Source: Kordia zhangzhouensis
GTDB lineage: Bacteria; Bacteroidota; Bacteroidia; Flavobacteriales; Flavobacteriaceae
Direction: 5' to 3'
Length of the DNA stretch: 64,000 nucleotides
Assembly (NCBI RefSeq): GCF_001005305.1
Contig: NZ_LBMH01000001.1
Span: forward strand, 264,647 to 328,646
The translations under genes and the position numbers were made by a program. Positions 26,142 to 36,705 of the stretch are shown in pieces (position 1 is the first letter of the stretch; every line of letters starts with the position of its first letter). The notes beneath the pieces were generated by a model. That model had not been told where the DNA came from. It searched no databases and saw only the letters and a list, made by a program, of their open reading frames with translations.

Positions 26142-27032
26142 TTAAAAGCTCAATTCTACCATCGCACCAACATCTAGTTTTGCCTTTCTTCCAAAAATTA
26201 ATGAACGATTGTCCGCAATATGTCCTGCTGGAAAATTAAAACAAATAGGAAACGTATACTCTGAAGTTGCTTCGAGGATAATTTCATGTACTTTTTTACC
26301 AAATGGAATCGTGTTATCGTGCATTTTTGTCATTCCTCCAACAATTAACCCTGCCAATTGCTCAAAATAACCATTTCTCTTTAAGTTCATCATCATTCGA
26401 TCGATATGGTAGAGATATTCATCCAAATCTTCCAAAAATAAAATTTTACCGCTCGTTTTTAATTGTAAATCCGAACCTAACATACTGTACAGCATACTCA
26501 GATTTCCTCCAATCAACTCACCAGAAACCACTCCTTTTTTATTAAACTCTGCCGAAGGAATTTTGTAATGTACTTGCTCACCAAATAAAACTTTTCGCAA
26601 ACTCTCTAATGACTCTAAGCTATTTTTAGCAACATTGATTGGCATGGTAGCATGCAAAGTTTCTACATTCAGTTGTTGTCCTTTACTATGCAAAACAGTA
26701 ACATCCGAATAGCCAACAATCCATTTTGGGCTGTTTATAAATCTTGAAAAATCCAATTCATCAATAATTCGAATGGTACCATACCCACCACGCGCGCACC
26801 AAATTGCATTAATTGCATCATCATCTAAAAACTGCTGAAAATTCATCACACGCGTCATATCATCTCCCGCAAATTGATCCGCTTCAGATTCAATTGTTGT
26901 TCCTAACACGACTTTCAAATCCCAACTATGCAATAATTCAATCGCAGCTTCTATTTCTGCTATCGAAATCTTACGAGCTGTCGATAAAATACCAACAGTG
27001 TCTCCTTTTTGTAATGGTTTTGGCTGATTCAT
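26142..27032 (-). CDS. LD-carboxypeptidase (S66 family)
   Basis: A 296-residue muramoyltetrapeptide carboxypeptidase-type enzyme that trims the terminal D-Ala from tetrapeptides during cell wall recycling. Family motifs are in order: CARGGYGTIRIID, the nucleophile Ser in WIVGYSDVTVLH, the catalytic Glu in ILFLEDLDEY and His in FPAGHIADN. No signal peptide, in keeping with a cytoplasmic recycling enzyme. Convergent with the upstream methyltransferase gene with a 16-bp gap. Confidence 0.93.
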   Translation of the reverse strand: MNQPKPLQKGDTVGILSTARKISIAEIEAAIELLHSWDLKVVLGTTIESEADQFAGDDMTRVMNFQQFLDDDAINAIWCARGGYGTIRIIDELDFSRFINSPKWIVGYSDVTVLHSKGQQLNVETLHATMPINVAKNSLESLESLRKVLFGEQVHYKIPSAEFNKKGVVSGELIGGNLSMLYSMLGSDLQLKTSGKILFLEDLDEYLYHIDRMMMNLKRNGYFEQLAGLIVGGMTKMHDNTIPFGKKVHEIILEATSEYTFPICFNFPAGHIADNRSLIFGRKAKLDVGAMVELSF

Positions 27033-27177
27033 AAATTAAATGTACTCGAAAAAATATAGATTCTTTTGTAACAGAACTACAAAATTCATTTTTAGACGAA
27101 TCGCTAAAAAATATCGTTTTTGTGACTTTTGAGTATAGATTACACTACAATTTTAAAGATTTGGAACGTAAAATAAT

Positions 27178-27185
27178 TATTTTTG
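27178..27185 (+). promoter_or_regulatory. Putative -7 promoter element for metG
   Basis: TATTTTTG is an exact TAnnTTTG match. It predicts a leader of about 66 nt before the metG ATG at 27257. Confidence 0.55.
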
Positions 27186-27199
27186 CACGTTGATTACGG

Positions 27200-27228
27200 C
27201 ATTTTTGATGAGCAATACATCAAAAATG
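27200..27228 (+). promoter_or_regulatory. 11-bp inverted repeat in the metG mRNA leader
   Basis: CATTTTTGATG and its exact complement CATCAAAAATG are separated by AGCAATA. The hairpin would form in the 5' untranslated RNA just after the predicted start site, 28 nt before the start codon. No U tract follows directly, so it is not a standard terminator; it could be an RNA control element or a regulator site. Confidence 0.5.
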
Positions 27229-27256
27229 AATTTAATTTGAATAGAAATTTTACGAA

Positions 27257-29305
27257 ATGACTCAAAATTCCAAACGATATACCATTACTGCAGCATTACC
27301 TTACACTAACGGACCTATCCATATTGGCCATTTGGCAGGTGTATATGTTCCTGCAGATATTTATGCACGCTATTTACGACTAACAGGAAACGACGTTGCT
27401 TTCATGTGTGGAAGTGATGAACATGGTGTTGCCATTCCAATGCGTGCCAAAAAAGAAGGTGTATCTCCTCAAGATATTATTGACAAATATCATGGAATGA
27501 TTAAAAAGTCATTTGAAGATTTTGGGATTTCATTTGACAACTATTCGCGTACTTCTGCTGAAATTCATCATAAAACAGCTTCTGATTTCTTTAAAAAATT
27601 ATATGAAGCCGGTGAATTTGTAGAAGAAACCTCTGAGCAATTGTATGATGCAGAAGCAGATCAATTTTTAGCAGATCGGTTTGTCACAGGAACATGTCCA
27701 AAATGCGGACACGAAGAAGCTTATGGTGATCAATGTGAAAACTGCGGAAGCTCATTAAGTGGAACAGAACTAATCAACCCAAAATCAACCATTACTGGAA
27801 ATACGCCAACACTTAAACAAACTAAACATTGGTTTTTACCTTTAGATAAGTACAGTGATTTTTTAAATGAATGGATTGTTGAAGGACATAAAAATGATTG
27901 GAAACCAAATGTACATGGTCAAGTAAAATCATGGATTGATGACGGATTGCGTCCACGAGCAGTAACGAGAGATTTAGACTGGGGAATTCCTGTCCCTGTT
28001 GAAGGTGCCGAAGGAAAAGTATTATACGTATGGTTTGATGCGCCTATTGGTTATATTTCTGCAACTAAAGAATGGGCTGCACGTGAAGGAAAAAATTGGG
28101 AACCCTATTGGAAAGATAAAGACACAAAGTTGGTACATTTTATAGGAAAAGACAATATTGTGTTCCACTGTATTATTTTTCCATCTATGCTAAAAGCACA
28201 CGGAGATTTTATTTTACCTGATAATGTGCCTGCAAATGAATTTTTGAATTTGGAAGGAAATAAACTTTCAACCTCTAAAAATTGGGCTGTTTGGTTACAT
28301 GAATATTTAGAAGATTTTCCAGGAAAAGAAGATGTGTTGCGTTATACACTGACTGCAAATGCGCCTGAAACAAAAGATAATGACTTTACTTGGAAAGATT
28401 TTCAAACTCGAAACAACAGCGAATTAGTTGCTATTTTAGGAAACTTCATCAATCGTGTTGTCGTATTGACACATAAGTATTATAATGGAATCATTCCAGA
28501 AAATACTGGAGATTATGAAGAATTAAAACAAATACAACATTTTCCTGCTGTTATTGCGAGTTCGATTGAACGCTATCGTTTCCGCGAAGCTAGCCAAGAA
28601 TTGATGAATTTGGCCCGTTTAGGAAACCAGTTTTTACAAGCCAATGAACCTTGGAAAAAAATCAAAGAAAATCCTGAAGAAGTTAAAGGAATCATGTATG
28701 TTGCGTTGCAAATTGCAGCAGCAATCGCAGTGTTATCAGAGCCATTTTTACCGTTTACTTCTAAAAAATTAAAACATATTTTAGCGCTTGACACAGATTT
28801 AGGTTGGAATGATATTTCTCAAAAAGAAGAATTCCTTCCAGCAGGACACTCCATCAATGAAGGTGAATTGTTATTCGCAAAAATAGAAGATAAAGAAATT
28901 CAAGCGCAATTGGACAAACTAGAAGCTACTAAAAAAGCAAACGAAGCTGCTCATAAAAAAGCAGCACCGCAAAAAGACATCGCTACTTTTGATGATTTTA
29001 CAAAGTTGGATATTCGCGTCGGAACAATCGTAGAAGCTGAAAAAATGCCAAAAGCAAAAAAACTATTAGTTTTAAAAGTAGATACAGGCTTAGACACTCG
29101 AACTATTGTTTCTGGAATTGCGGAAAGCTTTGCTCCTGAAGAAATAATTGGTAAAAAAGTAACCGTTTTAATCAACTTAGCTCCAAGAAAATTACGCGGT
29201 GTTGAAAGTGAAGGAATGATTTTAATGACTGAAACTCCTGAAGGAAAGCTTGTTTTTGTAAATCCAGATGAAAAAGGAGTCAATAATGGCGCTACAATAA
29301 ACTAA
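27257..29305 (+). CDS. metG: Methionine--tRNA ligase
   Basis: Charges tRNA-Met. The 682-residue protein contains the class I HIGH motif in [11 protein letters not shown], a zinc knuckle ([18 protein letters not shown], about residues 146-163), the KMSKS-equivalent loop as NKLSTSKNW, an anticodon-binding helical domain and, from about residue 575, an EMAP-II-like tRNA-binding/dimerisation domain ([20 protein letters not shown]). The full-length E. coli type is thus present. An 11-bp hairpin precedes it and a methyltransferase gene follows 3 bp after the stop. Confidence 0.98.
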   Translation: MTQNSKRYTITAALPYTNGPIHIGHLAGVYVPADIYARYLRLTGNDVAFMCGSDEHGVAIPMRAKKEGVSPQDIIDKYHGMIKKSFEDFGISFDNYSRTSAEIHHKTASDFFKKLYEAGEFVEETSEQLYDAEADQFLADRFVTGTCPKCGHEEAYGDQCENCGSSLSGTELINPKSTITGNTPTLKQTKHWFLPLDKYSDFLNEWIVEGHKNDWKPNVHGQVKSWIDDGLRPRAVTRDLDWGIPVPVEGAEGKVLYVWFDAPIGYISATKEWAAREGKNWEPYWKDKDTKLVHFIGKDNIVFHCIIFPSMLKAHGDFILPDNVPANEFLNLEGNKLSTSKNWAVWLHEYLEDFPGKEDVLRYTLTANAPETKDNDFTWKDFQTRNNSELVAILGNFINRVVVLTHKYYNGIIPENTGDYEELKQIQHFPAVIASSIERYRFREASQELMNLARLGNQFLQANEPWKKIKENPEEVKGIMYVALQIAAAIAVLSEPFLPFTSKKLKHILALDTDLGWNDISQKEEFLPAGHSINEGELLFAKIEDKEIQAQLDKLEATKKANEAAHKKAAPQKDIATFDDFTKLDIRVGTIVEAEKMPKAKKLLVLKVDTGLDTRTIVSGIAESFAPEEIIGKKVTVLINLAPRKLRGVESEGMILMTETPEGKLVFVNPDEKGVNNGATIN

Positions 29306-29308
29306 ACT

Positions 29309-29932
29309 ATGAACAGCAAATCTCACTGGAACACGGTATATGAAACAAAGGAAGACAATGAACTAGGTTGGTATGAATCTGATCCAGTCACTACGTTAGA
29401 TTTGATTAAAAAAACATCAATCGCTAAGGATGCCACCATCTTAAATGTAGGTGCAGGAACTACTACTTTAGTAGATGCTCTTCTAGAAAACGGTTATGAG
29501 ACTATTATCGCTTCAGATATAAGTGATGTAGCTTTACAAAAATTGCATAGCCGCATTGCTAAAACCTATCAATATGATTTGCAATGCATCGTGGATGACC
29601 TAACTAATTCATCAAAACTTTCAACATTATCCAATATTGATTTATGGATTGATAGGGCGGTGTTACATTTCTTTTTATCTGAGGAAGAACAAGTCGCATA
29701 TTTCGATCTTATAAAAAAAATTATCAGTCCTAAAGGATATGTCCTAATTGCTGTATTTTCGTTAGAAGGTGCTGAAAAATGTAGTGGATTGCCATTGCAG
29801 CGATACAACACAGAAATGCTTTCAGAACGTTTAGGAAATCAATTTTCACTAGTAGAAAGTTTTCAGCACACTTATGTCAATCCGTTTGGTGGTGAACGTC
29901 CATATATTTTCACGCTATTTCAAAAAAACTAA
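29309..29932 (+). CDS. Class I SAM-dependent methyltransferase, downstream of metG
   Basis: A 207-residue methyltransferase. The N-terminus SHWNTVYETKEDNELGWYE is typical of a thiol/tellurite-type or uncharacterised class I group; motif I is degenerate but recognisable as ATILNVGAGTTTLVDALL, followed by IIASDISDVAL and an aspartate-rich IDLWIDRAVLHFF. Substrate unknown. It begins 3 bp after metG, so the two are in one transcript. Confidence 0.85.
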   Translation: MNSKSHWNTVYETKEDNELGWYESDPVTTLDLIKKTSIAKDATILNVGAGTTTLVDALLENGYETIIASDISDVALQKLHSRIAKTYQYDLQCIVDDLTNSSKLSTLSNIDLWIDRAVLHFFLSEEEQVAYFDLIKKIISPKGYVLIAVFSLEGAEKCSGLPLQRYNTEMLSERLGNQFSLVESFQHTYVNPFGGERPYIFTLFQKN

Positions 29933-30038
29933 TAAACTATAAGTAATTCCTTTAGTTAGAATAAATTAAAATTATCCTTCACGTAAGTAAAACTCGCTAC
30001 TTATGCGTATTTTTACATATCGCAAAAAAGAAAACGCT

Positions 30039-30554
30039 ATGTTATCAAAAAATATGGAAAGTGCATTGAACGCACAAATCAGAATCGAAGCCGAATCATC
30101 TCAAATATATTTATCAATGGCAAGTTTTGCCGAAGTTCAAGGTTTTGAAGGTGTTGCTTCTTTCATGTACTCACATTCTGACGAAGAGCGCATGCACATG
30201 TTGAAATTAATTAAATACGTTAACGAACGTGGCGGACATGCAACAATTTCTGACCTTAGACAGCCACCTAAAGAATTTGGCTCGTTCAAAGAAATGTTTA
30301 AAAAGTTATTTGATCACGAAGTAAAAGTATCTGAAAGTATTAACGAATTGGTACATATAAGCTTACAAGAAAAAGATTATGCTACGCATAACTTTTTACA
30401 ATGGTATGTAGCCGAGCAAATTGAAGAAGAAGCTTTGGCTCGTACGATTTTAGACAAGATTAATTTGATAGGTGACGACAAAGGTGGATTGTATTTGTTT
30501 GACAGAGACGTTCAAGCAATTACGGTACAAGCATCTACAAATATTACACAATAA
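30039..30554 (+). CDS. Ferritin (FtnA-like, non-heme)
   Basis: A 171-residue iron-storage ferritin. The ferroxidase-site residues fall at the numbering of E. coli FtnA: Glu17 in RIEAE, Glu50 and His53 in SDEERMHM, with a second Glu pair in QWYVAEQIEEE. No heme-binding methionine pattern of bacterioferritin is evident. I start at the ATG at 30039 (MLSKNMESALNAQ) since this is the family N-terminus; an earlier in-frame ATG at 30003 would add 12 residues. Followed by a strong terminator. Confidence 0.95.
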   Translation: MLSKNMESALNAQIRIEAESSQIYLSMASFAEVQGFEGVASFMYSHSDEERMHMLKLIKYVNERGGHATISDLRQPPKEFGSFKEMFKKLFDHEVKVSESINELVHISLQEKDYATHNFLQWYVAEQIEEEALARTILDKINLIGDDKGGLYLFDRDVQAITVQASTNITQ

Positions 30555-30578
30555 AAAATTTACCCTATACTAACACAG

Positions 30579-30608
30579 AGCGATTGAAAAAATTCAATCG
30601 CTTTTTTT
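30579..30608 (+). terminator. Intrinsic terminator after the ferritin gene
   Basis: Ten-base-pair stem AGCGATTGAA / TTCAATCGCT with an AAAA loop, then a T run. Confidence 0.9.
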
Positions 30609-30670
30609 ATGTGAAACATTTCATGCTATAAAAAAACTGTACGTAAAGTGAAGTACAGCTATCTGCGCTT

Positions 30671-32215
30671 TTATCGCAATAATAACTTAGCCTTTTCATG
30701 AATAATTTCTGCAACAGGCCTATTTTCTATCTTACTTTCTAGCCACGACAAAATATCCAAATACAAAAACGCTCTACGCTCGTACGGATGATTTTCATAA
30801 GGTTTCAACTTAGCATGAAGCTCCTTAAACGCTTTTTTAATTTGATGTGGATAAATATCTCCCAATCCACGCAAAAAAGCAATCATTTCTTTCTGAACTT
30901 CATGCAAATCATCCATCTTTAATAAGTATTTATAAGTACTCTTTAACTGAGTTTCTAAATGATAATCAAGACCAAGTTCGTAATGCGCCACTAAATTTAA
31001 AATTCGTGAAAAACACAACAAATCTTCACGAACTTTTAAAGACTTGTCTCTAATAATCTTTTGCAAGTAATCAATACAATTTTTCGTTTCGCCTGCACCA
31101 AAATACAACGATGCAATCTTATAATAAAAAATCATTACATGATGTTGGTCAATTCTATTTTCAAAAGCGGCAATCTGCTCATTTACCTCATCTATCAAAT
31201 ACAAACCTTCGCTGAACGTTCCTGTTAAAAAGTGATAATTCAACTTATTCATATATACATACAAAAAGCTTAACACCTTTGTATTGTCATTTTGTGGAAT
31301 AATCTCTTGATTAATATCGCTTTCCAACTGCAATAGTACTTCCTTAAACTTTACCTCATGTTTTAAATAAAACAACGATTCCAACAAATAATGATTTCCT
31401 TTTAAATAAAATACAGGATTAATCTCTTTCATTTTAGGATTCTGCTCGAATAATTGCACCCATTTGGAAGCATATTTGTAACACGACAAAAAATCCTGTG
31501 TTAAAAAACTATACCACAAATGCGCTTTATATAACCATAATTTCTCTCGGAAATCAAGTGAGTTATACTCAACTTTAGGCAAACGCTTATGAAAATAGTT
31601 TGTAATTTCTACATGGTCTTTTTTATTCTTTACATACCCTACTTTGAGAAGTAAACCGTATAGTTCTAATGATAAGTTAGATAACTTACTCGTTAATGTG
31701 TTTTGAACACTTAGTATTTTTGCTTCCGCAGAAAGTTCATCTGCACGACTTTCCATACTTCGGGTAATATATTGTGTTTCTATCACTTTCTCCAACTCCA
31801 CAATTTCATATGCCACATTTTTCTCTTGATGCTCTAACGCTAATAATTTTGCCTTTTCGAGCAACTTTAAACTCTGCGTGTACAATCCTTTATTGTATAA
31901 AATAGTAGCATAATCTAACTGTTCTCTAATCATTATTCGAATATTATGCTGTGCTGGATTTAAGCGTAAACTCCGTAGAATTTGTTTGTACAAGTTTGCT
32001 TTTAAATTTGATAACTGTCGCTTGGTTACAATCTTCTTAGCCAAAATTGCTTGTTCATCATACGTCTGACTTTTATCCAAAAACGTAAACAGAGCCAAAA
32101 ATTTAGCATCTACGTTGCCTTCAAAACGACCTACATACAATTTGAACTGTCGTTTCTCAGATTTTGACAACGATTTGATTAATACAAATAAAGGTTCATT
32201 TTGTGCGTTTGGCAT
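30671..32215 (-). CDS. Large helical-repeat protein of unknown function
   Basis: A 514-residue protein with no signal peptide or membrane segments. Nearly the whole chain is alpha-helical with a TPR-like rhythm (for example LYTQSLKLLEKAKLLALEHQ and YLQKIIRDK). The N-terminus, KSLSKSEKRQFKLYVGRF, is a basic helix that I associate with a conserved but uncharacterised Bacteroidota protein. It probably acts as a scaffold; I do not assign a function. Divergent from leuA with a 160-bp spacer containing an inverted repeat. Confidence 0.6.
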   Translation of the reverse strand: MPNAQNEPLFVLIKSLSKSEKRQFKLYVGRFEGNVDAKFLALFTFLDKSQTYDEQAILAKKIVTKRQLSNLKANLYKQILRSLRLNPAQHNIRIMIREQLDYATILYNKGLYTQSLKLLEKAKLLALEHQEKNVAYEIVELEKVIETQYITRSMESRADELSAEAKILSVQNTLTSKLSNLSLELYGLLLKVGYVKNKKDHVEITNYFHKRLPKVEYNSLDFREKLWLYKAHLWYSFLTQDFLSCYKYASKWVQLFEQNPKMKEINPVFYLKGNHYLLESLFYLKHEVKFKEVLLQLESDINQEIIPQNDNTKVLSFLYVYMNKLNYHFLTGTFSEGLYLIDEVNEQIAAFENRIDQHHVMIFYYKIASLYFGAGETKNCIDYLQKIIRDKSLKVREDLLCFSRILNLVAHYELGLDYHLETQLKSTYKYLLKMDDLHEVQKEMIAFLRGLGDIYPHQIKKAFKELHAKLKPYENHPYERRAFLYLDILSWLESKIENRPVAEIIHEKAKLLLR

Positions 32216-32276
32216 TGTAAATTACATTTTTATAAAAAACTAATTATCAATTAGTTAAATCAATTTTAGACAATGT

Positions 32277-32302
32277 TAGCTTTTGTAAAATTCCAAAAGC
32301 TA
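32277..32302. promoter_or_regulatory. 9-bp inverted repeat between the helical-repeat gene and leuA
   Basis: TAGCTTTTG and its exact complement CAAAAGCTA are 8 bp apart. Each arm also resembles the -7 element with one extra base, pointing in opposite directions, so the repeat could be a divergent promoter pair or an operator. It lies 74 bp before leuA and about 60 bp before the divergent gene. Confidence 0.4.
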
Positions 32303-32375
32303 TGCGTCCTTTTGGGAAATACAAAGTATACATTCGTGTGAATAAAATGAAATAAACACGCAAAATTTTTAATTC

Positions 32376-33548
32376 ATGAGTTCAAATCGAGTCTATATTT
32401 TCGATACAACTTTACGAGATGGTGAACAAGTTCCAGGATGTAAATTAAACACTACCGAAAAACTATTAATTGCCAGTCAATTAGACAAACTTGGAGTCGA
32501 TGTAATTGAAGCTGGTTTTCCGGTATCAAGTCCAGGTGATTTCCAATCAGTAGAAGCAATTGCTAAGTTGGTTAAAAATGCTACCGTTTGTGGTTTAACA
32601 CGTGCTGTAGAAAATGATATAAAAATAGCTGCACAAGCATTAAAATATGCAAAACACCCGCGAATTCATACAGGAATTGGAACGTCCGAATCGCACATGA
32701 AATACAAATTCAAAGCAACTCCCGATCAGATTATTGAGCGTGCAGTAGCCGCAGTAACGTACGCCAAATCATTTGTAGAAGATGTAGAATTTTATGCAGA
32801 AGATGCAGGTCGCAGTGATAACGAATTCTTGGCGAAAGTTTGTGAAGCTGTAATCAAAGCAGGCGCTACAGTATTGAATATTCCTGATACAACAGGATAT
32901 TGTTTACCAGAAGAATATGGACAGAAGATTAAATATCTTAAAGAAAATGTGACAGGAATTGACAAAGCAATTTTGTCTTGTCATTGTCATAATGATCTCG
33001 GGTTGGCAACTGCAAATTCTATTGCAGGAGTTCTCAATGGTGCACGTCAAGTGGAATGTACAATCAATGGAATTGGAGAACGTGCTGGAAACACTTCACT
33101 TGAAGAAGTGACGATGATTTTAAAACAGCATCCATACTTAGAATTAAATACGAATATTAATTCCAAAATGCTAACATCCATCAGTCAACTAGTTTCAGAA
33201 ACCATGGGAATGCCTGTACAACCTAACAAGGCAATTGTAGGAACAAATGCATTTGCACACAGTTCTGGAATTCATCAAGATGGTGTTATCAAAAATCGAG
33301 AAACTTACGAAATTATGAATCCAACAGATGTAGGTGCAACGACATCTTCAATTGTATTAACTGCTAGAAGTGGTCGTGCAGCACTTGCCTATAGAGCAAA
33401 AAATGTAGGTTATAATCTGACTAAGCAAGAATTAGATACAGTATACCGAGACTTTTTGCATTTTGCTGACAAGCATAAAGAAGTAACTGATAATGACATT
33501 CATCAAATTGTAAAAATGAGTGCTATCTCCAAACAAATGTACGCTTAG
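32376..33548 (+). CDS. leuA: 2-isopropylmalate synthase, short form
   Basis: Condenses 2-oxoisovalerate with acetyl-CoA, the first step of leucine synthesis. The 390 residues hold the HMGL/DRE-TIM barrel with [13 protein letters not shown] at the start, the metal-binding HCHNDLGLA, the GIGERAGN signature and GIHQDGV in the following accessory region. Typical leucine-inhibited enzymes are above 500 residues and have a C-terminal LeuA allosteric domain; here it is missing, so leucine feedback by that route is not expected. Homocitrate or citramalate synthase are alternatives, but the leuCDB context decides for LeuA. It is the first of four leu genes. Confidence 0.92.
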   Translation: MSSNRVYIFDTTLRDGEQVPGCKLNTTEKLLIASQLDKLGVDVIEAGFPVSSPGDFQSVEAIAKLVKNATVCGLTRAVENDIKIAAQALKYAKHPRIHTGIGTSESHMKYKFKATPDQIIERAVAAVTYAKSFVEDVEFYAEDAGRSDNEFLAKVCEAVIKAGATVLNIPDTTGYCLPEEYGQKIKYLKENVTGIDKAILSCHCHNDLGLATANSIAGVLNGARQVECTINGIGERAGNTSLEEVTMILKQHPYLELNTNINSKMLTSISQLVSETMGMPVQPNKAIVGTNAFAHSSGIHQDGVIKNRETYEIMNPTDVGATTSSIVLTARSGRAALAYRAKNVGYNLTKQELDTVYRDFLHFADKHKEVTDNDIHQIVKMSAISKQMYA

Positions 33549-33551
33549 GTT

Positions 33552-34943
33552 ATGAAGAAAACTCTTTTTGATAAAGTGTGGGACGCTCATGTTGTAGATA
33601 GTATTCCCAATGGGCCACAAATATTATATATAGACAAACATTTAATTCATGAAGTAACTAGTCCGCAAGCATTTGATGAATTAAAAAAAAGAAAAATTCC
33701 TGTATTTCGTCCTCAACAAATTATAGCTACTGCTGATCATAATACACCAACTATAGATCAACATTTACCTATAAAGGATGAATTATCTAGAAATCAACTA
33801 CAACAACTTCAAGAAAACTGTAAAGCGCATGGAATTGAACTCTATGCGCTTGGACATGAGTACAACGGAATTGTACACGTAATGGCGCCAGAGTTAGGCA
33901 TTACGCAACCGGGCTTGACCATGGTTTGTGGAGACAGTCATACCTCAACGCATGGTGCTTTTGGAGCCATTGCTTTTGGAATTGGAACAAGTCAAGTAGC
34001 TCAAGTATTTGCTAGTCAATCATTACTGCTTACAAAACCTAAAAAAATGCGAATTACCGTTAACGGAAGTTTGCAAAAAAATGTTTTACCAAAAGATGTA
34101 ATACTTTATATCATCTCAAAATTAGGAACTGATAGTGGCACCGAACATTTTATTGAATTTGCAGGAGAAGTATTTGAAAACATGTCTATGGAAGGTCGCA
34201 TGACTGTGTGTAATATGAGCATCGAAATGGGCGCACGTGGCGGAATGATTGCTCCAGATGAAACTACATTTGCATATGTAAAAAATCGAAAATTTGCTCC
34301 CAAAGGAACTGAATTCAATTTAAAAGTAGCTTATTGGAAAACTTTATACACTGATGAAGGAGCTAAATTTGACAAAGAATATTCGTTTGATGCAACAGAT
34401 ATTACTCCGATGATTACTTATGGAACAAACCCAGGAATGGGCATGCAGTTGTCTGACCAAATTCCAAAATTTGGAGATTCCAACCTAGATAAATCATTGC
34501 AATACATGAATTTTAAAAAAGGAAGCTCTCTTATTGGACAGCCTATTAATTATGTATTCATTGGAAGTTGTACCAATTCTCGTATTGAAGATTTTAGAGT
34601 TGTTGCTCGTTATGTACAAGGAAAACAAAAAGCTTCCAATGTAACCGCATGGTTAGTTCCTGGTTCACAATTAGTTGTAAAACAAATTAAAGAAGAAGGG
34701 TTAGATATTATATTTAAAAATGCTGGTTTTCAATTACGACAACCTGGTTGTTCTGCTTGCTTGGCAATGAATGACGACAAAATCCCAAATGGTGAGTATT
34801 GTATATCTACCTCCAATAGAAATTTTGAAGGCAGACAAGGACAAGGTTCGCGAACACTATTAGCAAGCCCTTTAGTTGCAGCCGCTGTTGCTGTAGCAGG
34901 TAAAATTGTAGATGTTTCTGTTCCAATTTTAGAAGAAGTTTAA
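33552..34943 (+). CDS. leuC: 3-isopropylmalate dehydratase large subunit
   Basis: Large subunit of the [4Fe-4S] isopropylmalate isomerase. The 463 residues include [13 protein letters not shown] at the start, [14 protein letters not shown], the cluster cysteines in [14 protein letters not shown] and [11 protein letters not shown], and [12 protein letters not shown]. It begins 3 bp after the leuA stop and ends 2 bp before leuD. Confidence 0.98.
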   Translation: MKKTLFDKVWDAHVVDSIPNGPQILYIDKHLIHEVTSPQAFDELKKRKIPVFRPQQIIATADHNTPTIDQHLPIKDELSRNQLQQLQENCKAHGIELYALGHEYNGIVHVMAPELGITQPGLTMVCGDSHTSTHGAFGAIAFGIGTSQVAQVFASQSLLLTKPKKMRITVNGSLQKNVLPKDVILYIISKLGTDSGTEHFIEFAGEVFENMSMEGRMTVCNMSIEMGARGGMIAPDETTFAYVKNRKFAPKGTEFNLKVAYWKTLYTDEGAKFDKEYSFDATDITPMITYGTNPGMGMQLSDQIPKFGDSNLDKSLQYMNFKKGSSLIGQPINYVFIGSCTNSRIEDFRVVARYVQGKQKASNVTAWLVPGSQLVVKQIKEEGLDIIFKNAGFQLRQPGCSACLAMNDDKIPNGEYCISTSNRNFEGRQGQGSRTLLASPLVAAAVAVAGKIVDVSVPILEEV

Positions 34944-34945
34944 TT

Positions 34946-35530
34946 ATGAGTACATTCAACACATTCACTTCAACAGCTTATCCTTTGCCTGTTGAAAATA
35001 TAGATACTGATCAAATTATACCTGCTCGTTTTTTAAAAGCTACTGACAGAGCTGGTTTTGGTGATAATTTATTCAAAGATTGGCGCTATCACAAAGATGG
35101 AAGTCGTAACGAAAATTTTGTATTAAATCAATCACAATATAGCGGTTCAATTTTAGTGGCCGGACATAATTTTGGTTGTGGTTCTAGTAGAGAACATGCA
35201 GCTTGGGCATTGAAAGACTTTGGGTTTAATGTCATTGTTTCTAGTTTTTTTGCAGACATTTTTAAAGGAAATGCTCTGAACAATCATGTATTACCTATAC
35301 AAGTAACTCCTGCTTTTCTTGAAATGTTATTGCAAAGCATTCAACAAGATCCGTCAACTAAAATTGAGATTAACTTAGAAAAACAAACTATAACTATAGA
35401 AAATAAACACAAAGCAACTTTCGAAATTGATCCTTATAAAAAAATGTGCTTACAAAAAGGGTATGATGATATCGACTTTTTAGTAAGCAACTTAGCCAAA
35501 ATTGAAGCATTCGAACAACAACATAATTAA
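34946..35530 (+). CDS. leuD: 3-isopropylmalate dehydratase small subunit
   Basis: The 194-residue small subunit that completes the isomerase active site with LeuC. Diagnostic stretches are [13 protein letters not shown] (about residues 18-30) and [14 protein letters not shown]. Length is normal. It follows leuC at 2 bp; the leuB ATG is 4 bp after its stop. Confidence 0.98.
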   Translation: MSTFNTFTSTAYPLPVENIDTDQIIPARFLKATDRAGFGDNLFKDWRYHKDGSRNENFVLNQSQYSGSILVAGHNFGCGSSREHAAWALKDFGFNVIVSSFFADIFKGNALNNHVLPIQVTPAFLEMLLQSIQQDPSTKIEINLEKQTITIENKHKATFEIDPYKKMCLQKGYDDIDFLVSNLAKIEAFEQQHN

Positions 35531-35534
35531 TCAA

Positions 35535-36650
35535 ATGAACTTACATATAGCTGTACTTTCAGGAGACGGAATTGGTCCTGAAGTCACTCAACAATCTATT
35601 AAAATATTGCAGGCCATTGCTGAAAAATATCAGCACAATTTTATATTTGAAGAAGCATTGGTTGGTGCCATCGCTATTGACAAAACTGGCAATCCGCTAC
35701 CTCAAAAAACCTTAGATACTTGCTTAAATGCAGATGCAATCTTGTTTGGTGCAATTGGTGATCCAAAATATGACAACAATCCTGATGCAAAAGTACGTCC
35801 AGAACAAGGATTATTAGCCTTGCGTAAAGCCTTAGGTTTATATGCAAATATTCGTCCAGTAAAAGCTTATGATGCATTGTTGGACAAATCGCCTTTAAAA
35901 AGACACATCATTCAAGATACCGACATTGTTATATATCGAGAGTTGACTAGTGGTATTTATTTTGGTGAAAAAAGCAGAAACGAAGCAGGCACAGTTGCTT
36001 CTGATTTGTGTACATACAGTAAAGAAGAAATAGAACGCATAACCCATTTAGCATTCAAAGCTGCTCAAAAAAGGAATAAAAAAGTAACATTAGTAGACAA
36101 AGCTAATGTATTAGAAACTTCACGTTTATGGCGAAAGGTAGTTTCTGAAATTGCTGTACAATATCCAGGCACTACCTTGGAGTTCCTTTTTGTAGACAAT
36201 GCAGCCATGCAAATAGTGCTCAATCCAAGTCAGTTTGATGTTATCCTTACCGAAAATATGTTTGGCGATATTATTTCTGACGAAGCTAGCATTATTGGTG
36301 GATCTATTGGATTGTTAGCTTCTGCTTCCATTGGAGAAAAATATGCATTATTTGAACCAATTCATGGTTCCTATCCTCAAGCGACAGGGAGAGGTATTGC
36401 CAATCCAATCGCTTCTATCTTATCGGCTGCAATGCTCTTAGATCATTTTAATTTATTAGAAGAAGCAACTATGATTCGTAAAGCTGTAGCCCATGCAATT
36501 GAGTTAGAAATTTGCACGCCCGATTTGAATGCAAGTGGAGACTATTCTACAGATAACGTAGGAACCTTTATTGAAGAATATATAGCTGACACCGAAGCAA
36601 TACACATCAACTGTGGCAATATCAGAGTCGGTCAATCAACTATCATTTAG
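35535..36650 (+). CDS. leuB: 3-isopropylmalate dehydrogenase
   Basis: Oxidatively decarboxylates 3-isopropylmalate with NAD. The 371-residue chain starts MNLHIAVLSGDGIGPEV; it contains RELTSGIYFGE, the Lys of VDKANVLETSRLWR and FGDIISDEASIIGGSIGLLASAS, the family signature. I chose 35535 because it gives this N-terminus; the in-frame start at 35502 would overlap leuD. Last gene of leuACDB, followed by a terminator hairpin. Confidence 0.98.
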   Translation: MNLHIAVLSGDGIGPEVTQQSIKILQAIAEKYQHNFIFEEALVGAIAIDKTGNPLPQKTLDTCLNADAILFGAIGDPKYDNNPDAKVRPEQGLLALRKALGLYANIRPVKAYDALLDKSPLKRHIIQDTDIVIYRELTSGIYFGEKSRNEAGTVASDLCTYSKEEIERITHLAFKAAQKRNKKVTLVDKANVLETSRLWRKVVSEIAVQYPGTTLEFLFVDNAAMQIVLNPSQFDVILTENMFGDIISDEASIIGGSIGLLASASIGEKYALFEPIHGSYPQATGRGIANPIASILSAAMLLDHFNLLEEATMIRKAVAHAIELEICTPDLNASGDYSTDNVGTFIEEYIADTEAIHINCGNIRVGQSTII

Positions 36651-36666
36651 TGTTTTTAGAGTGCTT

Positions 36667-36705
36667 ACATTCCCTTTCTCAATATACAACGAAAGGGAAT
36701 GTTTT
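36667..36705 (+). terminator. Intrinsic terminator after leuB
   Basis: Twelve-base-pair stem ACATTCCCTTTC / GAAAGGGAATGT with a 12-nt loop and a short T run; it closes the leu operon 17 bp after the stop. Confidence 0.8.

Noticed and set aside
27200..27228. T-box riboswitch in front of metG
   Set aside because: There is no specifier loop, T-box sequence or terminator/antiterminator pair; just a simple hairpin.
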